From contig OY969903.1 of assembly GCA_963704405.1 (NCBI GenBank), positions 1,116,001 to 1,180,000 on the forward strand: 64,000 bases of DNA, in the 5' to 3' direction. The position numbers were made by a program, and so were the translations under genes. This document shows positions 28,801 through 37,022 of the stretch, piece by piece. Within the stretch, counting starts at the first letter, position 1, and every line of letters begins with the position of its first letter. Source of the stretch: MFD01213-c1 sp963704405 (lineage in GTDB: Bacteria; Planctomycetota; Phycisphaerae; Tepidisphaerales; Tepidisphaeraceae). Under the pieces are notes generated by a model. That model searched no databases. It was not told where the DNA came from and was given only the letters and a program-made list of their open reading frames with translations.

Positions 28801-30948
28801 GTGATCCGGGCGGCGATCTTTCTGCTGCTGCTGTGCGTGCCGTTTTCGTTCTGCATGGAGCGGCTGCTGATCGGCACGCCGAACGTTTACCGCCAGATCA
28901 CCGGCATCTGCGCGATCTTCGCGATCATGACGCTGGCGCTGTGGAGTTTTCATCCGGCGTTCAAAATCAGCTCCAGCCCGCTGATCATCATCCTGGCGTT
29001 TGCGATCATTTTTATGTCGGTCGTGGTGATGATCGTCATCTATACGAAGTTCGACACGGAATTGAAGCGGATTCGCAGCGGGCATGGCGAGATCGAAGGG
29101 GCGAGCTTTGCGCGGGCCGGCGTGCTGATGAGCGCGGTGCTGCTGGGCATCGCGAGCATGCGGAAGCGAAAGCTGCGAACCATGCTGACGAGCGTGACGA
29201 TTGTGCTGATCACGTTTGCGGTGCTCTGCTTCACGAGCGCCACCCGCTATCTGGATACGAGCACGCTGCCGACGGGTGTGGCGAGCCAATATTCCGGGCT
29301 GATGATCCGCCAGCGCGGATTTCGGCCGGTGAGCGGGCAGATGCTGATGAATGTGCGGGCGGTGCTGGACGATCTGTATCGCCGGCAGGGCCGCACAGAT
29401 GTGCCTGCGGTCGTGGAGCGGTGGTGGAATGCCAATCCGCTCGATCCGCAGGAGCAGATTCATTTGGTCGCGGGCGCTGCCATCGAGCGAACCGTCGCGG
29501 TCCCGGCGATCCTCGGCCTGTCACCGGGAGAATCGCAACTGAGCGCCATTGGCGATGTGATCGGCAACGATAAATTCGATCGACTGGAAAAAGACCCTGC
29601 GGCGAAGGTGATGTATATCAGCGATTCACTGGCCGAGCAGCTTGCAGTAAATGAAGGTGAAACTGTCCGCGTCGGCGGGATCGAGCTGCAGGTGGCCGGA
29701 ATTTTTGACGGAGATGATTTCGACAAGCGCGTGACGATGCTCAGCGGTGAAGGACTGGCGCCGCTGAAGTTCGTGCGCGATGAACTGGATTCGGGCGGTC
29801 GGCGGCTGGGCGACGCGGAGGCGGATGATCTGCTGCTCGACGCCGGCGCAGGCGGGCAGGAACTGGCGAGCAGTTACATTCATCTTTCAGCAAACGAATT
29901 CGCCATTGTACCGGCGTGGGTGTCCAGGCTTCTTCCCAACGCGCGGCTGGCCGCCATCGGCACCAAACTCGCCTCAAGCCTCGACAGCGGTGATCCGCAG
30001 GTGAAATATGTCAGCGATGAGCTGAGCAAGCGATTCAGCGTTGCCATCTTTGCCGGTTTTCAAAATGGCGTTCAGATGGTTGTCGCGTCCAACCTGACCA
30101 GCGTCAGCGGGGCGGGACAGGTCGCGGTGCCGCTGGCGATTGCCGGGCTGATCATCTTTAACACAATGATGGGATCGATCGCTGAGCGGCGGCGGGAGAT
30201 TCATGTCTACACGTCGCTTGGCCTCGCGCCGCTTCATGTCGGCGCACTGTTTTTAGCCGAGGCCATGACGTACGGTCTGATCGGGACGGTCTTCGGTTAT
30301 GTCATCGGCCAAGGCGCCGGCACCGCGCTGATGAAGCTCGGTTGGCTGGGAAACACCACGCTCAATTACAGCGGCACCAGCGCCATGCTCACGATGGGCT
30401 TGGTGCTCCTGATCGTGCTGCTCAGCGCCCTCGTGCCCGCCCGGCTGGCAAGCCAGATCGCAGCCCCAAGCATCGAGCGATCATGGAAAGTTCCGCTCCC
30501 CAAAGGAGATGAAATTCTCGCCGTGCTGCCGTTTACCATCAACCGCACGGCGGCCGAGGGCGTGCTGGCCTACCTGAATGATTTTTTCGATGCGCATCAG
30601 GAAGGAAGCATCGGAAAATTCTCAGCCGGGCCGGTGGATGCGTTTTCAATTCCGGATGAGTCGGGGCGCATCAGCCGCGGGTTGAAGACGGTCATCTGGC
30701 TCACGCCGTTTGATCTCGGCGTGCGGCAGCACCTGATGCTGCTGGTGCATCCCGGGCAGTATCCCGACATCTATGAAGTGCAGGTCGTCCTGAACCGGCT
30801 CAGCGGCGATGACGGCAACTGGCACCGAATGAACCGGACATTTTTGACGGAATTGCGAAAGCAGTTTTTACAGTGGCGCTCGCTGACGCCGGCACGGATG
30901 AAGCATTTTGTGGAAATTAGCCGCGGGTTATTTGAAGAGCCAAGTTAA
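25834..30948 (+). CDS. Giant FtsX-type permease with N-terminal M28/PA-like extracytoplasmic domain
   Basis: The 1704-residue protein starts with a signal sequence (about 5-25). An extracytoplasmic part of about 950 residues follows, whose first 400 resemble M28 aminopeptidases with a protease-associated insert (SLPSRSPGTDGYFQAA, LAVNLGARAILIL), although the zinc ligands are not evident. Three membrane helices lie at about 990-1070. Then comes a MacB/FtsX arrangement: one helix (1116-1138), a periplasmic domain, and three final helices (1431-1540) with GSIAERRREIHVYTSLGL. FtsX permeases couple to ABC ATPases, but no adjacent ATPase is seen. The ATG at 25834 has AAGGGG upstream. Function is inferred only at family level. 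Confidence 0.75.
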   Translation: MGVIYNRWFAVVVIVLAHLLPLPALAQIDETKFQSDVRYLSSLPSRSPGTDGYFQAAGFVQRELAALPNVEWRRHEFPVTVPITESASLTLADGAAQKIYPFWPAGVRLCATPAEGISGKLVYCRRGDLKDISPAVLKGQIAVLEAAGGSGGSGANWTLAVNLGARAILILGSPDANNVELRTHDLTTPVNVPRFYLPDGLMAERLRGQPVLDFGLQILDWNHGAPAFLVRDPKSQIPNPDALQGKISANVSWQQIKACNFYALVKPVAAFSGPGWPPAALGITTPFDASGLVPDLASGASQAVQTAAGLALLRDLAKHPPARPVIVCFTGADSIAFLASRNMHLALSDVPSTWAGELAEVVREESDAEQQLKRVRQLCDSPQLIDPSRDRPLVDRLVKVVEVESMFVQEKLFAMRSLSPASGMPGEVSLAALEARQALLSRVEFGFKQQPRDLATPELAADARAMCWRVVANLDGSANGSRGLIQDLRQREKQLRDRVDLYHWLAAAEGRNRDPSPGDSNARLIELLVGLDLSDHGNRVGPMYFGQFAASSAVAEIQDYSEWFINLQRASRTDRGSLDWFKKLSAVLDLEPLSNGLAPASWMPASQSIPTEMAQAWGVPALSFITLDDLRLHRDTPSDTIETIRFEPIVQQLEAVRTLLWHAWRDPKFKGPVDPKWRRISVTGQVVSAAPGRPVPDLPRGGFLVTYFPVMRDDVRIPMMRDLPYSLGNRRSEMVLCDADGNYRFEGLWKLVPDQQVVAVNAFEVAGGTGEITSSTDLGTQAGDIRIYANYKDRDVDPLRSLVFHCAEFSLAGLYDPRYLQDLTDVLPLDARRNATPLKYNMLMHHQLMAGFVEPGSRVDLLFRYGRVGNRLIAVNMPEPDQAGNSARLADESGRGFTPAQLNQIGLLPLVTANDFWRLDDLRLAKYARAGVSSDLINSLHAQAGKEIETARDLAGSPQVNAQPVLTNANGAWANEARVYFAAQDMANDVIRAAIFLLLLCVPFSFCMERLLIGTPNVYRQITGICAIFAIMTLALWSFHPAFKISSSPLIIILAFAIIFMSVVVMIVIYTKFDTELKRIRSGHGEIEGASFARAGVLMSAVLLGIASMRKRKLRTMLTSVTIVLITFAVLCFTSATRYLDTSTLPTGVASQYSGLMIRQRGFRPVSGQMLMNVRAVLDDLYRRQGRTDVPAVVERWWNANPLDPQEQIHLVAGAAIERTVAVPAILGLSPGESQLSAIGDVIGNDKFDRLEKDPAAKVMYISDSLAEQLAVNEGETVRVGGIELQVAGIFDGDDFDKRVTMLSGEGLAPLKFVRDELDSGGRRLGDAEADDLLLDAGAGGQELASSYIHLSANEFAIVPAWVSRLLPNARLAAIGTKLASSLDSGDPQVKYVSDELSKRFSVAIFAGFQNGVQMVVASNLTSVSGAGQVAVPLAIAGLIIFNTMMGSIAERRREIHVYTSLGLAPLHVGALFLAEAMTYGLIGTVFGYVIGQGAGTALMKLGWLGNTTLNYSGTSAMLTMGLVLLIVLLSALVPARLASQIAAPSIERSWKVPLPKGDEILAVLPFTINRTAAEGVLAYLNDFFDAHQEGSIGKFSAGPVDAFSIPDESGRISRGLKTVIWLTPFDLGVRQHLMLLVHPGQYPDIYEVQVVLNRLSGDDGNWHRMNRTFLTELRKQFLQWRSLTPARMKHFVEISRGLFEEPS

Positions 30949-31033
30949 CCCTGCATTTCAATTCCCCGCCATCGCCGCAATGACGGCTGCATCCTTCGGA
31001 GTACCTCAGGGACGGCCATCATTATCAATCTCT

Positions 31034-32969
31034 TCACGTCCCCCGGATCGCCAAAATCGGAATCTTCAGATGATGCCGCACTGCATCGATTGTCGTCCCG
31101 CGCAGCAGGTCGGACAGGCCGCGATGCCCGTGTCCGCCGACGAGCAGGAGGTCCACGTTTTCTTTCTTCGACAACTGCACCAGTTGCTGCGGAACACTGC
31201 CATATCCCAGCGCCATCCGCACCGGCGGCGCGCCTGATCCGGTCAGCTCCAGGTTCAGCCGGCCGACGAGCGACCTGAGGTATTGCTCGTCGTGATGAAA
31301 TTCCTGGTCGCCGGCATCGGGCCCGTTCCATTGCCCGCCGACGCCTTCGACGATGTGCATCAGAATCAGCTCGGCTTGATGCGATCGCGCCAGCGCCATC
31401 GCCTCGGCAAGCATCGGTGAATCGGCGGCGGTCGCTTCCACCGCAACGCCCACCTTGTGGATCGATCGCACGAGCTCCACTGCAGAATTCACCACATCAT
31501 CCGCCGACACAGGCGTCAGCGAGCGCGGCTCGCGATCCGGATGGAACGTCATATACGCCAGGAGTGAAGCCAGCGCAACCGCTGCCGAAATAGATCCGCC
31601 CAGAACCAGCGATCGATTGGGCCCGGCGGTGTCGGCCCAGGCCATGATCTGTTCGCTCACCAGCTTCCCATTCAGCGCGACGATCACCCCCGCGACGATC
31701 CACGCGCAAACAGCCATCCACGGCGGGCTCGCAAAACGCTGCATGCGCAACCGGCTGCTCGTGAATTTCACCAGCGGGATCACCGCAAACGGCAGTTGCA
31801 GGCTGAGAATTACCTGGCTCAGGATCAGCAGCCGAAATGTTCCCTCTTCGCCGCTGCGGCTAATGACAAGGATCGCCGGCGCAATCGCAAGGCTGCGCGT
31901 GATGAGCCGCCGCAACCACGGGCGCATTTTAAAATGCAGAAACCCTTCCATCGTGATCTGCCCGGCGAGCGTGCCGGTGATCGTCGAGCTTTGTCCCGCG
32001 CAGATCAGCGCACAGCGCAAATGCCATCGGCGCAAGCCTGGAGCCGAGCAATTTCTCAAGCAATCGATGCGCATCGGCAATTTCGGTGACGACAATCCCC
32101 TTGGTCCAGAACGTCGCGGCGGCGACGATCAAAATCGCTGCATTCACCAGGAACGCCAGATTCAGCGCAAACGCCGCATCGTACACATTAAATCGCAGCG
32201 CCTGCGCAATTCCCTGCGGGGTTTTGGCCACACCGCGGCTCTGCACCAGCGCGGAGTGCAGATACAGATTATGTGGCATCACCGTCGCCCCGATGATTCC
32301 GATCGCCACATAAAGCATTCCTCCATGAAGCCCATGCGGAACAAATCCACCGGCGATGCCGCTCACCGAAGGCTTGCTTAAAAAGATTTCGACGATGAAG
32401 CACGCCCCGATGACCGAAATCAGGCTGACGATCAGAGCTTCCATCTTCCGGATGCCAAACCGCTGGATGGCCAGCAGCAGAAACACATCCGCGCCGGTAA
32501 TCATCACTGCCCAAACCAAAGGAATGCCGCCGTTATGAAAAACCTGGCCGGTCAGCAGCTTCAGCCCGATGGCGGTCCCCAAAACCTCCGCCAGATCGCA
32601 AGCGGCAATCGCGATCTCGCATAAGATAAACAGCGTCCACCGAGTAAAGTGCCCATACGATTCGCGGCAGGCCTGGGCCAGGTCGCGGCCGGTGACAACG
32701 CCCAGCCGGGTCGCGAGTGTTTGCAGCAGCAGCGCCATCAGGTTGCTCATCAGGAGCACCCAGATCAACTGATAACCAAAGCGCGCTCCCCCTTCGATGT
32801 CGGTCGCCCAGTTCCCCGGGTCCATGTATCCAACCGCGACCATGTACGCTGGCCCGGCGAACGCCAGCATCCGCCGCGCCCACGATCCGCGCGTGGGGAT
32901 GAATACGGTGCCATGCCCATATTCAAGACTGGATAGCGAAACAGGTTGGGCCGACGATTCAGGATTCAT
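31034..32969 (-). CDS. mntH: NRAMP-type divalent metal transporter fused to a USP domain, frameshifted
   Basis: NRAMP/MntH proteins import Mn2+ or Fe2+ with protons. The first helix has DPGN and helix six MPHN, the two metal-binding motifs. The N-terminal ORF (32969 to about 32012) and the C-terminal ORF (from about 32012) meet at LCA/LICAGQSSTITGTLAGQ, restored by a one-base shift near 32010-32014. After about 11 helices a universal-stress domain follows (about 470-640), ending VGGHGHRGLSDLLRGT, which keeps the G-2x-G-9x-G(S/T) ATP motif type. The fusion suggests nucleotide or stress control of metal uptake. It is convergent with the FtsX giant. Confidence 0.85.
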
Positions 32970-33007
32970 GAAAACAACATTTCATTGAGCCGAGGTCCAT
33001 GTTACGT

Positions 33008-33204
33008 TCAAGGATTCACCAGCCAGCGCAACGTATCATACGCCTCGCTCACCGCACAGGTGTCTCGCTCGGCCAACTTCACCGGCTGGCAGAAAAACAT
33101 CGCATCCTGCTCATAAACACCTACACCGGCAAGTTTTAACGTAGGATGGATGTCTCGCCTGAGTCAAATACATGCCCGGCGAAAGCGAAACGCCCGTGCT
33201 TCAT
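33008..33204 (-). CDS. Possible small protein upstream of mntH, with one frameshift
   Basis: Two short open stretches read like one protein of about 65 residues if one base is shifted near 33139-33144: MKHGRFAFAGHVFDSGETSIL joined to LKLAGVGVYEQDAMFFCQPV and ending TLRWLVNP. It ends 38 bases before mntH on the same strand. The composition is protein-like, but no family is recognised and no strong ribosome site is seen. The alternative is a 30-codon leader ORF starting at the ATG in MFFCQPV, which has AGGA just upstream. Confidence 0.3.
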
Positions 33205-33230
33205 ACAACAACATCCACAAATCCAAAACC

Positions 33231-33258
33231 TTGCCTCCTGTCCCTATCCCGGTATAAT
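33231..33258 (+). promoter_or_regulatory. Candidate promoter of rpsD
   Basis: TTGCCT (33231-33236), 16 bases, consensus TATAAT (33253-33258). It leaves a leader of about 170 bases that begins with a GAACCG-TTTC-CGGTTC hairpin (33281-33296), a possible autoregulatory structure. Confidence 0.55.
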
Positions 33259-33435
33259 CCCGCCCCTTCATCGATGCCCCGAACCGTTTCCGGTTCCGTC
33301 GGTGAACCGCCCCTCATGCCTCAGAACCATGCCGGGCGGCACCCGCGCATCAGTCGGCGAGCCTGCCTCAATGGGTTTCTCGTCGCCGCGCTTGTCCTGA
33401 GACCCTGAGAATTTCGGGGTAGAAAGTGATCGCTC

Positions 33436-34032
33436 ATGGGCCGTTATACAGGTCCCAAGGTACGGTTGTCTCGTCGCGTCGGCGTCCCCATTGCCGACAA
33501 TCCCAAGCACACCAAGGAAGAGCTGACGCTCCCCGGCATGCACGGTTTCCGCGGCCGCCGCAATACGGAATACGGCGTGCGCCTGACCGAAAAGCAGAAG
33601 CTCCGCTTCCATTACAGCATGCAGGAAAAGCAGTTCCGCCGCTTCCTCGACATCGCCAAGAAATCCAAGGGCAACACCGCCAACACGATGATGCAGTTGC
33701 TCGAGTGCCGTCTCGACAATGTCATCCGCCGGCTTGGCGTCGGTCGCAGCATCTGGGCGGCGCGGCAGATCGTCGCCCATGGGCATGTGCTGGTTGACGG
33801 TCATAAAACCGACATCGCAAGCTACCTGGTCAAGCCCGGCCAGACGATCACCTTCAAGGAAGGCATCACCAAGCTGCTCCGCGACAACATGGAGCAGAAC
33901 GCCGGTCACAACGTTCCAGGCTGGCTCGAGTGGAACCCCGCTCAACTGACTGCAAAAATCAGCGCGATGCCTGTTCCGGAAGATGTTCCGTTTGAAGTAA
34001 ACATGAATCTGATCATCGAATTCTATCGCTGA
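33436..34032 (+). CDS. rpsD: 30S ribosomal protein S4
   Basis: S4 starts 30S assembly by binding 16S rRNA and often represses its own mRNA. The 198-residue protein has the N-terminal MGRYTGPKVRLSRR, the S4 body and the S4 RNA-binding domain (CRLDNVIRRLGVGRSIWAARQIVAHGHVLVDG), ending with the usual IIEFYR. It stands alone rather than in the alpha operon (no rpsM, rpsK, rpoA or rplQ nearby). It has its own promoter and ends in a strong terminator. The zinc-binding Cys of some S4 forms are absent (C-minus type). Confidence 0.96.
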   Translation: MGRYTGPKVRLSRRVGVPIADNPKHTKEELTLPGMHGFRGRRNTEYGVRLTEKQKLRFHYSMQEKQFRRFLDIAKKSKGNTANTMMQLLECRLDNVIRRLGVGRSIWAARQIVAHGHVLVDGHKTDIASYLVKPGQTITFKEGITKLLRDNMEQNAGHNVPGWLEWNPAQLTAKISAMPVPEDVPFEVNMNLIIEFYR

Positions 34033-34095
34033 TTATTTCCGCGTCGGCGACAACGTCGTCCAATTTTTTAGACGCGGACATCAACCAGCGCATAA

Positions 34096-34132
34096 AAAGA
34101 CCCCGCGAGCCTCGCCGCTCGCGGGGTCTTTT
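34096..34132. terminator. Bidirectional terminator between rpsD and aspS
   Basis: A perfect 13-bp stem (34097-34109 with 34118-34130, core ACCCCGCGAG/CTCGCGGGGT) has T-rich tracts on both strands. It lies between the convergent rpsD and aspS stops and can serve both. Confidence 0.9.
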
Positions 34133-34146
34133 GCTGGACCCAATCT

Positions 34147-35961
34147 TCACACCTTCGATTCAACCTTCACCGGCAGCGACAGCCGAATGTTCGCTTCCTT
34201 CAGTTGCTTCTCTTCAATCTGGCTTGGCGCTCCGCACATCAGGTCGGCGCCGCTCTGCGTCTTGGGGAAGGCGATCACGTCGCGGATGTTGGTCGTATTG
34301 CGCAGGATCATGACCACCCGATCCAGCCCCAATGCAATCCCGCCATGTGGCGGCGCCCCGTACTGCAGCGCATCCAGCAGGAAGCCAAACTTCTGCCGCT
34401 GGCTGGTTTCATCAATGCCAAGCAGCGAAAAAATCTTCTGCTGAACGTCCATGCGATGAATACGAATCGATCCGCCGCCCAGCTCTGAGCCGTTGAGGAC
34501 GATGTCATACGCCTTGGATTTGAGCGCCCCCAGCACCGCCGGGTCGCGGCTGTCGAGCTTTTCGATATCCCCATCAAGCGGCGACGTGAATGGATGATGC
34601 ACCGCCACCCATTTCTTGTCTTCCTCGTCAAAATCCAGCAGCGGGAAATCGGTGATCCAGACCCATTCGTAATCCTTGCTCGGCTTGAGTTGCAGGTCCT
34701 TCGCCATCTTCAGTCGAAGCTCGCCGAGCACTTTGTGAACGATTTTGGATTTATCGGCGGCGAACGCGAGCAGGTCGCCTTCCTGTGCTCCCGTGCGCTC
34801 GATCAATTTCGCAGCGATGGGGGCCAGGAATTTCGCAACGCCGGTATCCAGAATCAGCGAGCCGTCCTGGGGGCTTTTGATCACCTTCGTGACGGCCAGC
34901 CCTTTGGCGCCGAATCCTTTGGACCATTCCGCCAGGGCATCGGTTTCCTTGCGGGACATTTTCCCGCCGCCGGGCACGACGATGCATTTCACCAGCGGGG
35001 CGTTTTTGAACACGCCGAAGTCCGTCTGCTGGCCAACGTCAGTGACGTCGTGAAGCTGCATGCCGAAGCGAAGATCAGGCCGGTCGGAGCCGAATTTTTC
35101 CATCGCCTCGTCATAAGCCATGTGCCGGATCGGCGGGATTTCGATGTTCAAAACATCTTTCCAGATCTTCCGCAGCAATCCTTCCATGATCGAGATGATG
35201 TTTTCCCGATCGATGAAGCTCATCTCCACGTCGAGCTGCGTGAATTCCGCCTGCCGATCGGCGCGGGGGTCTTCATCGCGAAAACACCGCACGATCTGCA
35301 TGTATTTATCGCAGCCCGCCACCATCAGGATCTGCTTGAAGAGCTGCGGCGACTGCGGCAGCGCATAAAAACTCCCCGGCACCAGCCGGCTCGGCACCAG
35401 AAAATCCCGCGATCCCTCCGGCGTGCTCTTGGTGAGGAATGGCGTTTCAATTTCCCAGAATCCCGCATCGCCGAGAAAATCCCGCATGATCTTGGTCACG
35501 CGATAGCGCGTCCGCAGCGTCTGCTGCATATCAGGGCGGCGCAGATCGAGATAGCGATAGGCCAGCCGCTTTTCTTCATTCACCGTTTCGTGCTCGTCCG
35601 GCGTGAACGGTGGTGTCGGCGACATGCTCAGCACCTCCAGCGACTTCACATGCACTTCAATTTCGCCGGTCGCCAATTTCGCATTCACCAGTTTGTCTTC
35701 GCGCGCTTCCACCTTCCCGGTCGCCGACAGCACCCACTCGCTGCGCAGCTTCCGGGCCTCATCCAGCGTCGCCTGATCGCACGTGTCAGCGTTAAACACA
35801 AGCTGCGTCAGCCCATCCCGATCGCGCAGGTCGATAAAGACCAGCTTTCCGTAATCGCGATAAGAATGCACCCACCCCGCAAGCTTCACTTCCCTGCCCA
35901 CATCCGACTTGCGAAGTTGCCCGGCGGTGTGGGTTCGATAACGCGTTTCAATGGCTTCCAT
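34147..35961 (-). CDS. aspS: Aspartyl-tRNA synthetase
   Basis: The 604-residue class II synthetase has the N-terminal anticodon OB domain (VKLAGWVHSYRDYGKLVFIDLRDRDG), class II motif 2 (CFRDEDPRADRQAEFTQLD), the bacterial GAD insertion and motif 3 (GIALGLDRVVMIL). Length and the GAD domain fit the bacterial type. Whether it is discriminating or charges Asn-tRNA too cannot be told here; gatCAB is not in the window. It shares a terminator with rpsD. Confidence 0.96.
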   Translation of the reverse strand: MEAIETRYRTHTAGQLRKSDVGREVKLAGWVHSYRDYGKLVFIDLRDRDGLTQLVFNADTCDQATLDEARKLRSEWVLSATGKVEAREDKLVNAKLATGEIEVHVKSLEVLSMSPTPPFTPDEHETVNEEKRLAYRYLDLRRPDMQQTLRTRYRVTKIMRDFLGDAGFWEIETPFLTKSTPEGSRDFLVPSRLVPGSFYALPQSPQLFKQILMVAGCDKYMQIVRCFRDEDPRADRQAEFTQLDVEMSFIDRENIISIMEGLLRKIWKDVLNIEIPPIRHMAYDEAMEKFGSDRPDLRFGMQLHDVTDVGQQTDFGVFKNAPLVKCIVVPGGGKMSRKETDALAEWSKGFGAKGLAVTKVIKSPQDGSLILDTGVAKFLAPIAAKLIERTGAQEGDLLAFAADKSKIVHKVLGELRLKMAKDLQLKPSKDYEWVWITDFPLLDFDEEDKKWVAVHHPFTSPLDGDIEKLDSRDPAVLGALKSKAYDIVLNGSELGGGSIRIHRMDVQQKIFSLLGIDETSQRQKFGFLLDALQYGAPPHGGIALGLDRVVMILRNTTNIRDVIAFPKTQSGADLMCGAPSQIEEKQLKEANIRLSLPVKVESKV

Positions 35962-36065
35962 GTTTCAGTTTCCTCTATTCGTTTCCGCAGACTCTTTCCG
36001 CTGGTTATCGGGGGATTTTCAGCCAATGCAAGAGTGGCGGAACAATCACGCAGTAATCGGGTCAT

Positions 36066-36922
36066 CTAATCCCCGTCCCCATCCTCTGGTTCGACCCGCG
36101 CTTCCCTCAATTCCAAAACAAATTGATCCAGCAGATTCTCCCGGGATTTGCGAAGATCAAAGGTGCCTGCGGGAAAGGCCGCCTGCGCTTCCCCGCTCTC
36201 AATCAGATCAATCGCCGCATCGCGGATCACCGCCTGAACCCGTCCCTCTTTCATCTGCAACGCCGCCAGCGCCAGCAGCACAACCGGCCCATCATTGGCG
36301 CTGGAAAGCGCAATGCGAAAGCGGGCAAATACGTGCCGGGTGGCGGCAGAGATGTCGAAACCGTGACTCAGATGCCCATTAAATTCCCATTGCACTTCTG
36401 AAGCCAGATCCGAAGCGAGCAACGCCGCAAAAAGCTCCTGGGTTGCCGCAGAACCGGCAGCCGGCGCGCTCTGGGCCCCCTCCTCCGGTACTCCGGGGGA
36501 GGGCTGGGGTGGGGGTCGCAAAGGTTTGTTCGTATTTTTCTTATCCATCTGGCTCTCCCGCCACACTGTTAGTTCACGGAGAATGGTCTGGGCTACCGCA
36601 GCAGGGGTCTTCAAAATATCCACATCAGCAAACCGAACCACTCGAATACCCTTCGCCAGCATCATGGCATCGCGACGAGCATCCTTCACCAGCCTCTCAG
36701 GATCACCATGTTGACCACCATCCGCCTCCACCGCCAATTTTGCTTTGACGCAAAAGAAATCCAAAATGAAACCGGCGATGGGGACTTGCCGCTTAAACCG
36801 AAACCATCGAGCTGTTTACCACGCAGAAGGGACCAAAGCATCTGTTCAGCTTCGGTGGGTTCCCGCCGCATTTTCCTCGCCAGACCGAGCAGTCGTCGCC
36901 TGTGATCGCGATAGACCGGCAT
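36066..36922 (-). CDS. DUF559 (Vsr/very-short-patch-like) protein, frameshifted, with C-terminal read-through part
   Basis: The N-terminus (36922 down to about 36800) reads ARKMRREPTEAEQMLWSLLRGKQLDGF. A one-base shift at 36797-36803 continues it as RFKRQVPIAGFILDFFC, KLAVEADGGQHG and VVRFADVDIL, a complete DUF559 domain of the Vsr/restriction-endonuclease-like superfamily. The frame then runs on without a stop through MDKKNTNKP into about 160 more residues of unknown type. The ATG at 36548 has GGGAG eight bases upstream, so 36066-36548 may be a separate gene. A copy of the CCCTCCTCCGG repeat lies inside this part and encodes a Pro-rich stretch. Confidence 0.6.
36478..36519. repeat. Palindromic CCCTCCTCCGG-type repeat, copy A
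   Basis: CCCTCCTCCGG-TACT-CCGGGGGAGGG forms a hairpin followed by CTGGGGTGGGGGTCGC. It is inside an open frame in the DUF559 read-through part. Copies B (36963-37003) and C (46708-46749) match closely. Confidence 0.8.
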
Positions 36923-36962
36923 GGAAACACAAATCCTGTTCCAAGATCAATTCAAAGAGTTG

Positions 36963-37003
36963 GCGACCCCACCCTAACCCTCCCCCGGAGTATCGGAGGA
37001 GGG
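36963..37003. repeat. Palindromic CCCTCCTCCGG-type repeat, copy B (inverted)
   Basis: GCGACCCCACCCTAACCCTC followed by CCCCGGAGTATCGGAGGAGGG is the reverse complement of copies A and C with a few changes. It lies between argG and the DUF559 gene, so A and B bracket most of that gene in opposite orientations. Confidence 0.8.
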
Positions 37004-37022
37004 AACTCAGAACATGCAAATC

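Noticed and set aside
34594..36069. Open frame of 491 codons on the plus strand opposite aspS
   Set aside because: It is an antisense shadow of a well-conserved synthetase, with Arg/His-rich composition and no ribosome site; such shadows are common in GC-rich DNA. The same applies to long antisense frames opposite the secreted repeat protein (22589-24253), the FtsX giant (26767-28545), the M50 gene (55452-57074) and the GAF kinase (59893-61173).
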